Notes under the pieces: model-generated
Told to the model about the DNA's origin: nothing
Databases searched by the model: none
Seen by the model: only the letters and a program-made list of their open reading frames with translations
Assembly (NCBI RefSeq): GCF_001441615.1
Contig: NZ_LAXJ01000008.1
Span: 186,001-250,000 of the forward strand
Reading direction: 5' to 3'
DNA: 64,000 nt
DNA from: Roseovarius atlanticus
Lineage (GTDB): Bacteria > Pseudomonadota > Alphaproteobacteria > Rhodobacterales > Rhodobacteraceae
Made by a program: the position numbers and the translations under genes
Part shown: piece after piece, positions 56,745 through 64,000 of the stretch
Position numbering within the stretch: the first letter of the stretch is position 1
How the letters are laid out: each line of letters opens with the position of its first letter

Positions 56745-57218
56745 ATGAACGAACAGTACAAAGATTCTGACCTGCGTGACATTCTGAAGCGGACCAAGCG
56801 GATCGCGGTTGTGGGCGTGTCGATGAACGAGGTGCGCCCGAGCTTCTATGTCGCGCGCTACCTGAAGCTGAAAGGGTTCGATGTGGTCCCGGTCAATCCC
56901 GCCCACGCCGGAAAGACGGCGTTCGGGGCGACGGTTCTGGGATCGCTGAGCGACGTTGAGGTCGGCGTGGACATGGTGGACATCTTTCGTCGGTCCGAGC
57001 ATGTGCCGCCCGTCGTGGAAGAGGCGCTGGAGCGTTTTCCCGGGCTTCAGACGATCTGGATGCAGATCGGTGTCTGGCACGAGGAAGCCGCCGAAAAGGC
57101 GCGGGCGCGGGGCGTGGACGTGGTGATGAACCGCTGTCCCAAGATCGAGTACCAGCGCCTGTTTGGGGAGTTGCGCATGGGTGGCTTCAATACTGGCGTG
57201 ATCTCGTCGAAGCTTTAG
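56745..57218 (+). CDS. CoA-binding domain protein (YccU-like)
   Basis: A 157-residue protein with a Rossmann-like CoA-binding fold: KRIAVVGVSMNEVRPSFYVARYLKLKGFDVVPVNP, then VDMVDIFRRSEHVPPVVEEAL and IWMQIGVWHEEAAEKARARG. It matches the YccU group. The role in metabolism is not defined; homologues are often near Met-biosynthesis genes. The start at 56745 has a GAGTGAA sequence upstream. It is preceded by a strong terminator at 29 bases distance. Confidence 0.88.
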   Translation: MNEQYKDSDLRDILKRTKRIAVVGVSMNEVRPSFYVARYLKLKGFDVVPVNPAHAGKTAFGATVLGSLSDVEVGVDMVDIFRRSEHVPPVVEEALERFPGLQTIWMQIGVWHEEAAEKARARGVDVVMNRCPKIEYQRLFGELRMGGFNTGVISSKL

Positions 57219-57240
57219 GCGCTCCGGCCGGGCCTGCCGG

Positions 57241-57531
57241 TCAGCCCGCGACGACGTCGGCCGCGATGCGCAATTCGCGCAGAGGGCGTACGCGGCGGAT
57301 GGCTTCCTCGTAGACGGGATGCGCCTTGTAGGCCGCAAGATCCGCCTCGGTCTCGAACTCGACATACACCACGAAATCGACCTCGGTTCCGGTCAGGGTG
57401 TCGGCATGAAGGTTCTCTCCGACCTCGAAATGGGTCGAGTAGGGGATGGTTCCCAGCGTTTCGAGACCGGCGCGAATCTCGGGCAGGTCCTTGGGGTCGC
57501 GGGCGGTGAAAAAGACGATGTGGCGGATCAT
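57241..57531 (-). CDS. Dabb (stress-responsive alpha/beta barrel) family protein
   Basis: A 96-residue protein with the Dabb dimeric ferredoxin-like fold: HIVFFTARDPKDLPEIRAGLETLG at the start, THFEVGENLHAD in the middle and VYVEFETEADLAAYKAHPVYEEAI at the end. Its ATG overlaps the hisE stop by four bases, so it is a member of the hisF-hisE operon. The function in that setting is unknown. Confidence 0.87.
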   Translation of the reverse strand: MIRHIVFFTARDPKDLPEIRAGLETLGTIPYSTHFEVGENLHADTLTGTEVDFVVYVEFETEADLAAYKAHPVYEEAIRRVRPLRELRIAADVVAG

Positions 57532-57835
57532 TCGGAGCGGGACGCCTTTTCTGCGAGGCCGGAGCGCGACTGGCGGGCGGCAAGTTCGGTCATGACGTCG
57601 GCAACGGACACGCCGCGGCTGTGCAGCATGACGAGCAGGTGAAAGAGCACATCGGCGGCCTCGGAGGTGAGGCCTTGCGCGTCGCCCTTCACGGCCTCGA
57701 TCAACGCCTCGATGGCCTCTTCCCCGAACTTCTCGGCCACCTTCTCGGGGCCCTTGGACAAGAGTTTGGCGGTCCAGCTGTCCTCGGGCGCGGCGCTGGC
57801 GCGGGCGGCGACGATCTGTTCCAGCTCTTCGAGGG

Positions 57836-57839
<4 letters not shown>
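57528..57839 (-). CDS. hisE: Phosphoribosyl-ATP diphosphatase
   Basis: A 103-residue protein of the MazG-like fold. Characteristic parts are [28 protein letters not shown] with the Glu cluster that binds Mg2+ and [19 protein letters not shown]. It hydrolyses phosphoribosyl-ATP, the second step of histidine synthesis. It overlaps hisF (ATGA) and the Dabb gene. HisI is not in the window, as expected for alphaproteobacteria with a separate hisI. Confidence 0.93.
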
Positions 57840-58600
<761 letters not shown>

Positions 58601-58771
58601 GGGCCGTCCTTTCGCGCCTGCCTTCTAGCGCGGGCGGCGGGCGGTGCCAATGGGGCTTTGGCCGCACGCCCGGTCGGACCGTGATTTTTGAACGCTTGCG
58701 GGGGGATGGGCGACGGACAGGTGTCGGCGCGGTTCTGCGCCTTAATCCAAGCCATCCGAAAGGACTAAGCC

Positions 58772-59464
58772 ATGATGTCTTTCAAATCCACCCTCGCCAT
58801 GCTGTCGCTGGCCATGACCGCCGCTGTCGCCGCGCCGGCCGCGCCTGCCAAGGCCGAGACCATCACCTGCCCGCACAGCCAGATCCGCCGCGAGGTGACC
58901 ACGGCCCTGCCCGGGGGCTGGTGGAACACGCCGATCGTCAACTCGCTGACCGAGGCGCGGGTCACCAATATCGGCGGACGTGCCGCGTTGCTGTGCCTGT
59001 ATGGCCCGGCGGGGTCGATCCAGCGTTATGCGCCCGACGGTGCGACCTGCCGGGTGAGCGGGCGGCAATTCGAGTGTAATCGTGGCTCGGCCTCGGGCGC
59101 GGGAGCGCGGACCTTCTCGACCGGGCCGCTGGAGATCCCGCAGACCTGGACCGCGGATCTTGACCGAGGGGCGGTGGGCCGCGGCAGTGGCGTGGACATC
59201 TGGTTCCAGGCCGAGACGGCGGAGCTTTTGTACCTTGCGCCGCGCAATGGCGCGCAGCTGGGCGTGGGGGACCGGCGCAACCGGGGCTTTGACGGCTGCC
59301 GGGGGGCGCGTTTCAGTGCGAACCGGGTGTCGCTGCGCGATATTCCGGTGGGGTCCTACATCTGCGCCAAGACCAACGAAGGACGGATCAGCCAGTTTCG
59401 GGTGAACGCGGTGTCGGGCGGATCGCCGAAGACACTGTCGCTGGGCTACACGACCTGGCAGTAG
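58772..59464 (+). CDS. Exported protein with paired cysteines (230 residues)
   Basis: A 230-residue protein with an N-terminal signal peptide (MMSFKSTLAMLSLAMTAA, cleavage near APAKA-ET). The mature part has Cys residues at about positions 33, 74, 90 and 101 that suggest disulfides, and two similar C-terminal beta segments. The family is unknown to me. AAGGA precedes the ATG. It is transcribed opposite to the his genes and diverges from hisF. Confidence 0.75.
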   Translation: MMSFKSTLAMLSLAMTAAVAAPAAPAKAETITCPHSQIRREVTTALPGGWWNTPIVNSLTEARVTNIGGRAALLCLYGPAGSIQRYAPDGATCRVSGRQFECNRGSASGAGARTFSTGPLEIPQTWTADLDRGAVGRGSGVDIWFQAETAELLYLAPRNGAQLGVGDRRNRGFDGCRGARFSANRVSLRDIPVGSYICAKTNEGRISQFRVNAVSGGSPKTLSLGYTTWQ

Positions 59465-59485
59465 GCACGCCGATAGGAAAGCCTG

Positions 59486-59511
59486 CACCCGGCGGTTTGC
59501 CGGGTGTTTGC
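59486..59511 (+). terminator. Terminator-like hairpin
   Basis: CACCCGGC and GCCGGGTG pair over eight bases around GGTTT and are followed by TTTGCTTG, 21 bases after the stop of the preceding exported-protein gene. Confidence 0.6.
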
Positions 59512-59626
59512 TTGCGTGAGGGTGGAGCCCCGGCAGGATCGGGCCGATCACGCGAATATCGGTTTCCATGGCGCACCGACGGCTTACCTAAGTTTATGGA
59601 ACAGACTCTTGCAGGAGATATTCGCG

Positions 59627-60079
59627 ATGAAACGATTTCTGACAGTTGCCGCGCTGACCATTCTGGCCAGCCCAGCCTTGGCCGATGACGACCTGATGAA
59701 GGTGCAGGCCAGCGGGGACGTGGCCAGCACGATGGACGCGCTGGAAGCGGCGGTTGAAGGCGCGGGCGCCACGATCTTTGCCCGTGTGGATCACGCCGCC
59801 GGTGCCGAGGGCGCAGGCATGGAGCTTGCCCCGTCTCAGGTTCTGATTTTCGGCAACCCCAAGCTGGGCACGCCCGCGATGCAGGCCGATCCGCTGGCGG
59901 GGCTGTATCTGCCGATGAAGGTCCTCGTCTACGAGGATGCGGATGGGCAGGCCTGGCTGGTCTACGAGGATCCCGAAGAGATGTTCGATGAACTCGACGG
60001 GATCGACGACGACGCGGAATACATCCAGCAGATGACCGGCGCGCTTGGCAAGCTTACCAAGAAGGCGGCGGGCGGCTGA
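59627..60079 (+). CDS. DUF302 domain exported protein
   Basis: A 150-residue protein with a signal peptide (KRFLTVAALTILASPALA). The DUF302 domain follows: STMDALEAAVEGAGATIFARVDHAAGAEGAGMEL, SQVLIFGNPKLGTPAMQADPLAGLYLPMKVLVYEDADG. It ends in a Lys/Gly tail. DUF302 proteins are thought to be periplasmic or cytosolic with unknown ligand. CAGGAG precedes the ATG at 59627; an open frame extends upstream without family likeness. Confidence 0.88.
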   Translation: MKRFLTVAALTILASPALADDDLMKVQASGDVASTMDALEAAVEGAGATIFARVDHAAGAEGAGMELAPSQVLIFGNPKLGTPAMQADPLAGLYLPMKVLVYEDADGQAWLVYEDPEEMFDELDGIDDDAEYIQQMTGALGKLTKKAAGG

Positions 60080-60113
60080 CCCGCTTATCCCGCGCTTGCG
60101 TGCGGGACTTTCG

Positions 60114-60836
60114 TCAGGCGGCGAGGGCGCGCAGGGCCTCTTTCAGGTCGAGCGCGCCGTCATAGAGCGCCCGGCCCGAGATGGCGCCGTTGAGGGGCGC
60201 ACCGCAATCCCTCAGCGCAATGAGGTCTTCGAGCGATGACACGCCGCCCGAGGCGATGACCGGTATCGAGACGGCGTTGGCGAGTGCTGCCGTCGCCTCG
60301 ATATTCGGGCCCTGCATGGCGCCGTCGCGGTTGATGTCGGTGTAGATGATGGCGGCGACGCCCGCGTCCTCGAAACTGCGGGCAAGGTCGGTGACCATGA
60401 CGTCGGTTTCTTCGGCCCAGCCCTTGGTGGCCACGCGGCCGTTGCGGGCGTCGATGCCCACGGCGACCTGGCCGGGGAACGTCTTGGCGGCCTCGCGCAC
60501 GAGCGCCGGATTTTCGACCGCCACGGTGCCGAGGATGACGCGGGCGAGGCCCTTGCCAAGCCAGCGCTCTATCGTGGCCATGTCGCGGATGCCGCCGCCA
60601 AGCTGGGCAGGGACCCGTGTGCGTTCCAGGATCGCCTCGACCGGGGCGGCATTGACCGGCTCGCCGGCGAAGGCGCCATTGAGATCGACAAGGTGCAGCC
60701 ATTCGCAGCCGGCAGTCACGAACTCCATCGCCTGCGCCGCCGGGTCGTCGTTGAACACCGTGGCTTTCTCCATTTCGCCCTTGAACAGGCGCACGGCCTG
60801 GCCGTCCTTGAGGTCGATGGCGGGGTAGAGGATCAT
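60114..60836 (-). CDS. hisA: Phosphoribosylformimino-5-aminoimidazole carboxamide ribotide isomerase
   Basis: A 240-residue TIM barrel of the HisA family. Catalytic Asp8 is in [19 protein letters not shown], with the second Asp in VGIDARNG near residue 128. [12 protein letters not shown] is the phosphate-binding loop. It catalyses the Amadori rearrangement preceding HisF-HisH. In many alphaproteobacteria hisA sits between hisH and hisF; here plus-strand genes separate it from both. Confidence 0.95.
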   Translation of the reverse strand: MILYPAIDLKDGQAVRLFKGEMEKATVFNDDPAAQAMEFVTAGCEWLHLVDLNGAFAGEPVNAAPVEAILERTRVPAQLGGGIRDMATIERWLGKGLARVILGTVAVENPALVREAAKTFPGQVAVGIDARNGRVATKGWAEETDVMVTDLARSFEDAGVAAIIYTDINRDGAMQGPNIEATAALANAVSIPVIASGGVSSLEDLIALRDCGAPLNGAISGRALYDGALDLKEALRALAA

Positions 60837-60973
60837 GGGCGGTCATCCGGTCTGAAAGGTCTGCCGCGATGTGCCATGACGGGACGGCATTTGCAACGCG
60901 ACGTGGCGTCAGGCTTGATCGCGGCGGGGTCGGGGCCGCAGAGTGCGTGCCATCACTGCGGGAGGAGATACGC

Positions 60974-61366
60974 ATGAGAACGATGACACTGGCCTTCGTG
61001 GCCACCCTGATGAGCGCCGGCGTGGCCTTTGCCGCCGATCCGCTGGAAGGCTACTGGCGCACCGCCAAGGACGACAACGGCCACTCCGGGCTGGTCCACG
61101 TCAAGCCCTGCGGCGCGCAGCTTTGTGGCACGCTGGTGAAGGCCTATGATGCCAACGGCAACGAGATCCAGAGCGACAACCTGGGCCGCAACATCATTTC
61201 CGCGACCGTGCCCAAGGGCAACGGCAGCTATACCGGCAAGGTCTATAGTCCCGACCGTGGCAAGACCTATAATTCCCGGCTTCAGATGAGCGGCAACGCC
61301 CTGAAAGTGTCGGGCTGCGTTCTGGGCATCTGCCGCGACGGCGGCACATGGTCGAAGGTGAAATAA
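60974..61366 (+). CDS. DUF2147 exported protein, paralog 1
   Basis: A 130-residue protein with a signal peptide (ending near AFA-ADPLEG). The DUF2147 domain shows DPLEGYWRTAKDDNGHSG, a Cys pair in PCGAQLCG, YSPDRGKTY and GNALKVSGCVLGICRD. The family is periplasmic, of unknown function. GGAGG precedes the ATG. It is followed by a second copy of the same family. Confidence 0.88.
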   Translation: MRTMTLAFVATLMSAGVAFAADPLEGYWRTAKDDNGHSGLVHVKPCGAQLCGTLVKAYDANGNEIQSDNLGRNIISATVPKGNGSYTGKVYSPDRGKTYNSRLQMSGNALKVSGCVLGICRDGGTWSKVK

Positions 61367-61465
61367 GCCTTTTTCCGCTGATACGGAAACGTGAGTGAAC
61401 GAATTGGACGGGCCGCACGTCTAACCTGTAATATGTTGAAATCAGGTAAGAAGGAGGCCCGGCCA

Positions 61466-61849
61466 ATGCGTTTGGCGATATCCTGTGCAATTATTCTTGG
61501 ACTGACCGGGGCGGCGATGGCCGATCCGGCGACAGGCACGTGGCAGACCGAGCCCGACAAGAAGGGTATCATTGCCTATGTGAACGTCTATGACTGTGGC
61601 GATGCCGTCTGCGGCGAGATCACCCGCACGTTCAATTCGCAAGGCCAAGAGATCAAGGCGGCGAGCCTGGGTCACACGGTGATCCGCAACGCCACGCCCA
61701 CCGGCAACGGCAAGTATGAAGGCCGCGCGTGGATCCCCGCGCATCAGCGGGAATACCCGGCGGGCATGACACTGCGCGGCGACCGTATGACGGTGCGGGG
61801 CTGCATGGGGCCGATCTGCATGTCGCAGAACTGGACCCGGATCCAATAA
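61466..61849 (+). CDS. DUF2147 exported protein, paralog 2
   Basis: A 127-residue relative of the preceding protein: signal peptide ending near AMA-DPATG, DPATGTWQTEPDKKGIIAYVNVY, Cys pair DCGDAVCG, MTLRGDRMTVRGCMGPICMSQ. AAGGAGG lies eight bases before the ATG. Two adjacent DUF2147 genes suggest local duplication. It ends four bases before the convergent hisH stop. Confidence 0.88.
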   Translation: MRLAISCAIILGLTGAAMADPATGTWQTEPDKKGIIAYVNVYDCGDAVCGEITRTFNSQGQEIKAASLGHTVIRNATPTGNGKYEGRAWIPAHQREYPAGMTLRGDRMTVRGCMGPICMSQNWTRIQ

Positions 61850-61852
61850 GGC

Positions 61853-62491
61853 TCAGGGCGCCCAGGTCAGGAAATTCCGGATGATGCGCAGGCCGGTGGC
61901 CTGGCTTTTCTCGGGATGGAACTGGGTGCCGACGATGGTGTCGCGGCCCACGACGGCGGTGACAGCACCACCATACTCGACGTGAGCGATGCGCTGGGCG
62001 TGGTCGGACACCTCGAAATGGTAGGAATGGACAAAATAGGCGTGATCGCCGGTCTTGATCCCGTCTAGGACGGGGTGGGGCGTGTCGATCACCAAGTCGT
62101 TCCAGCCCATGTGCGGCACCTTCATCGACGGATCGGAGGGGGCAATCGGCGCGACGGTGCCAGCAATCCAGTCGAACCCGTCGGTCTCTGAATATTCCAG
62201 CCCGCGCGTCGCCAGCATCTGCATCCCGATGCAAATACCCATAAAGGGGCGGCCCCCAGTCAGCACAGCTTCTTCGATTGCCTCGAAAAGCCCGCGATGG
62301 TCGTAGAGTTCCTTGCGACAGGCGGGGAAGGCCCCGTCGCCGGGCAGCACGACGCGGCTGGCGCCGCGCACGGTGTCGGGATCGGAGGTGACCACGACCT
62401 TGTCCGCGCCGACCTCGGCCGCCATGCGCTGAAACGCCTTTTCGGCCGAGTGCAGGTTGCCGGACTCGTAATCGACGATAACGGTGGTCAT
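61853..62491 (-). CDS. hisH: Imidazole glycerol phosphate synthase subunit HisH
   Basis: A 212-residue class I glutamine amidotransferase. The nucleophile Cys lies in MGICIGMQML, and His and Glu of the triad in QFHPEKSQ near the C-terminus. VIVDYESGNLHS opens the protein. It supplies ammonia from glutamine to HisF. The start at 62491 gives the standard N-terminus; the open frame runs 12 codons further into the gap before hisB. hisB ends four bases upstream of its ATG. Confidence 0.95.
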   Translation of the reverse strand: MTTVIVDYESGNLHSAEKAFQRMAAEVGADKVVVTSDPDTVRGASRVVLPGDGAFPACRKELYDHRGLFEAIEEAVLTGGRPFMGICIGMQMLATRGLEYSETDGFDWIAGTVAPIAPSDPSMKVPHMGWNDLVIDTPHPVLDGIKTGDHAYFVHSYHFEVSDHAQRIAHVEYGGAVTAVVGRDTIVGTQFHPEKSQATGLRIIRNFLTWAP

Positions 62492-62495
62492 GGCG

Positions 62496-63083
62496 TCAGA
62501 GCGTGCCCTTGGTCGAGGGGATGGCATCGGCCTTGCGCGGGTCGATTTCCAGCGCGTCGCGCAGGGCGCGGGCGACGGATTTGAACGCGGCTTCGGCGAT
62601 GTGGTGACTGTTGATCCCGTGCAGCGCGTCCACGTGCAGGGTCAGCCCGCCATGGGTGCTGAACGCCTGGAAGAACTCGCGCACAAGCTCGGTGTCGAAG
62701 GTCTTGATCTGGGCGGTCGGCATGGCGACGTTCCACACAAGGTAGGGACGGCCCGAGATGTCCAGCGCGGCGCGCACCAGCGCGTCGTCCATCGGCAGAA
62801 GGCAGGCACCATAGCGGCGGATGCCCTTTTTGTCGCCCACGGCCTGTGCCAGGGCCTGTCCGAGCGCGATGCCCACATCCTCGACCGTGTGGTGATCGTC
62901 GATGTGCAGATCGCCCTCGCATCGGATTTCCATGTCGATCAGCGCGTGGCGGGCCAGTTGATCCAGCATGTGGTCGAAAAAGCCCACTCCGGTCCGGTTG
63001 TCATAGGTGCCGGTGCCGTCCAGGTCGATCTTGACGGAGATATCGGTTTCCGCAGTCTTGCGGGTGATGGTGGCGCTGCGCAT
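62496..63083 (-). CDS. hisB: Imidazoleglycerol-phosphate dehydratase
   Basis: A 195-residue single-domain dehydratase without the phosphatase part seen in enterobacteria. Metal-binding motifs are [17 protein letters not shown] and [13 protein letters not shown]. It makes imidazole acetol phosphate. hisB and hisH are four bases apart and form the head of the broken his cluster. AGGGACG precedes the ATG. Confidence 0.95.
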   Translation of the reverse strand: MRSATITRKTAETDISVKIDLDGTGTYDNRTGVGFFDHMLDQLARHALIDMEIRCEGDLHIDDHHTVEDVGIALGQALAQAVGDKKGIRRYGACLLPMDDALVRAALDISGRPYLVWNVAMPTAQIKTFDTELVREFFQAFSTHGGLTLHVDALHGINSHHIAEAAFKSVARALRDALEIDPRKADAIPSTKGTL

Positions 63084-63228
63084 GGGGTGCGTCCCTGAGT
63101 GTTTGCCGCGCCGTTATAGGCGGCGTGGGCAGGCGCGCCAAGGGGGGCGGTGCCGTCCTGCGGGACCTGTAGCGGATTGGCCATTTGCGGGCGCTGTCAT
63201 CAAGCCACGCAGCGCGGGGCCACTCCTG

Positions 63229-63993
63229 TCACTGAAAGTCGTAGAGCATCTGGCCGCCCAGCAATATGGATTGTCCCGGGATGATCCCGTGCCGATCGCA
63301 CAGCCGGTTCTGCCGCAACATCACGTCGCGTGCGAGATCGAGGCGGGTTTCAAGCCCGCCCATGCGTTCTGCCAGGTCCAGTGCCGCGTTTATCTCGCTC
63401 CGTTGCACGTGGCCTTCCAGCGCGAGGGCGAGATCGTCGTCCGTCAGTGGTTCATCTTGGAATTGCCCACCCGCCCGGACCATCGACCAGATCGACACGG
63501 CGCGCGGCCAGTCGAAGCCTTGGCCCAGGCTTGCGGGTTTTTCGGGCGGGTCGGCGACCTCTTCGAGCAGCCACGGGCCGGCGACCTCGGCAGCGGTTGC
63601 CATTTCAAGGACTTGAAGCGCGCGGCCGGCGTAATGGCGATGGTCCGCGCGTTGATCGAAAGCGCGAAGGATGTTCTCGGTGGCCTCGGTACCCAGAGCC
63701 TCTTTCATCGCGGACAGGATGAAGACCCAGGCTTCCTCGGGTCGGCGCTGGGGGTTGATGTCGCCATTCTGGATGGCTGCCAGAAAGCGTTCACTGACAT
63801 AGGCCATCTCGGTCTCGCGCCCGCTTTGGTTCAGGCTGATGCCCAGGATCTGCGTCCCCGCTTCGGCGAGGCCTGCCTTCATCGTCACGAAGAGGCGCTG
63901 GCGCTGAAGGCGTTGGTCCATGCCAGCGGGTTTGTCCGGGTCCGACATGGCGATGGCCCGCACCAGCGCGGCGCTGCCGTTCGAGTTCATCAT
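63229..63993 (-). CDS. Uncharacterised helical protein (possibly extending past the window)
   Basis: A protein of at least 254 residues, mostly helical, with SDPDKPAGMDQRLQRQRLF near the start, TEATENILRAFDQRADHRHYAGRAL in the middle and LLGGQMLYDF at the end. ATG codons are at 63993 and 63990, but no in-frame stop occurs between them and the window end, so the real start may lie outside. No domain is recognised. It precedes hisB on the same strand by about 145 bases. Confidence 0.6.
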   Translation of the reverse strand: MMNSNGSAALVRAIAMSDPDKPAGMDQRLQRQRLFVTMKAGLAEAGTQILGISLNQSGRETEMAYVSERFLAAIQNGDINPQRRPEEAWVFILSAMKEALGTEATENILRAFDQRADHRHYAGRALQVLEMATAAEVAGPWLLEEVADPPEKPASLGQGFDWPRAVSIWSMVRAGGQFQDEPLTDDDLALALEGHVQRSEINAALDLAERMGGLETRLDLARDVMLRQNRLCDRHGIIPGQSILLGGQMLYDFQ

Positions 63994-64000
63994 GAGCGGG

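Overview
This window is a GC-rich chromosomal segment of a marine alphaproteobacterium, most likely a member of the Rhodobacterales (Roseobacter group). The assignment rests on family content and small signatures: pntAB, a DUF3422 protein, MmcB with an alphaproteobacterial-type SOS box, a CarD regulator after fdxA, a Suv3-like helicase, a DddP-related M24 protein, and a tRNA-His that lacks the usual G-1:C73 pair. No rRNA, prophage, insertion sequence or CRISPR array is visible.

Layout. 1-5.3 kb: start of an unclassified protein, an SDR/MmcQ pair, a small isoprenylcysteine-methyltransferase-like membrane enzyme, and the proton-translocating transhydrogenase pntAB. 5.4-10.3 kb: a Lys-rich 39-residue protein, DUF3422, an MFS carrier and a membrane protein/HlyD pair. 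10.3-13.8 kb (minus): ribB-ribH-nusB preceded by an unusual P-loop plus methyltransferase fusion. 14-17.7 kb: membrane proteins, a possible structured RNA, SOS-controlled mmcB. 17.7-21.9 kb: tRNA-His, a divergent pair with overlapping start codons (DUF6476-like and RluA family), rpoH with a sigma-32-like promoter, a lipoprotein hydrolase and a small zinc-finger protein. 22-31.3 kb: oligoendopeptidase F, LysR with a DddP-like M24 protein, a ligase/exonuclease DNA-repair pair, FAH-family enzyme, lysophospholipase-like hydrolase and SCP2 protein. 31.3-36.4 kb: TPR protein, Suv3-like helicase, S4 protein, 7Fe ferredoxin, CarD. 36.4-46.1 kb: K+/H+ antiporter, a 1011-residue PilP-ended membrane protein, O-acetylhomoserine sulfhydrylase, small peptides and a glycosyltransferase-like protein. 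46.2-54.1 kb: a co-directional block of ten mostly uncharacterised genes around an AAA ATPase. 54-57.2 kb: a degenerate sulfotransferase-like protein, tRNA-Tyr, rlmB and a candidate small RNA or attenuator. 57.2-63.1 kb: the histidine genes hisB, hisH, hisA, hisF, hisE on the minus strand, interleaved with plus-strand genes for small exported proteins.

Functional themes are housekeeping: redox balance, riboflavin and histidine biosynthesis, RNA modification and decay, heat shock and DNA repair. The best candidate for an undescribed system is the block at 46.2-54.1 kb (coiled-coil protein, AAA ATPase, several small membrane proteins, DUF6638-like and DUF1523-like proteins). A second theme is the richness of intergenic palindromes: at least five families of short inverted repeats occur here, several in multiple copies. 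Start sites were chosen from Shine-Dalgarno sequences and family lengths; all family names come from reading the protein sequences, without database searches.
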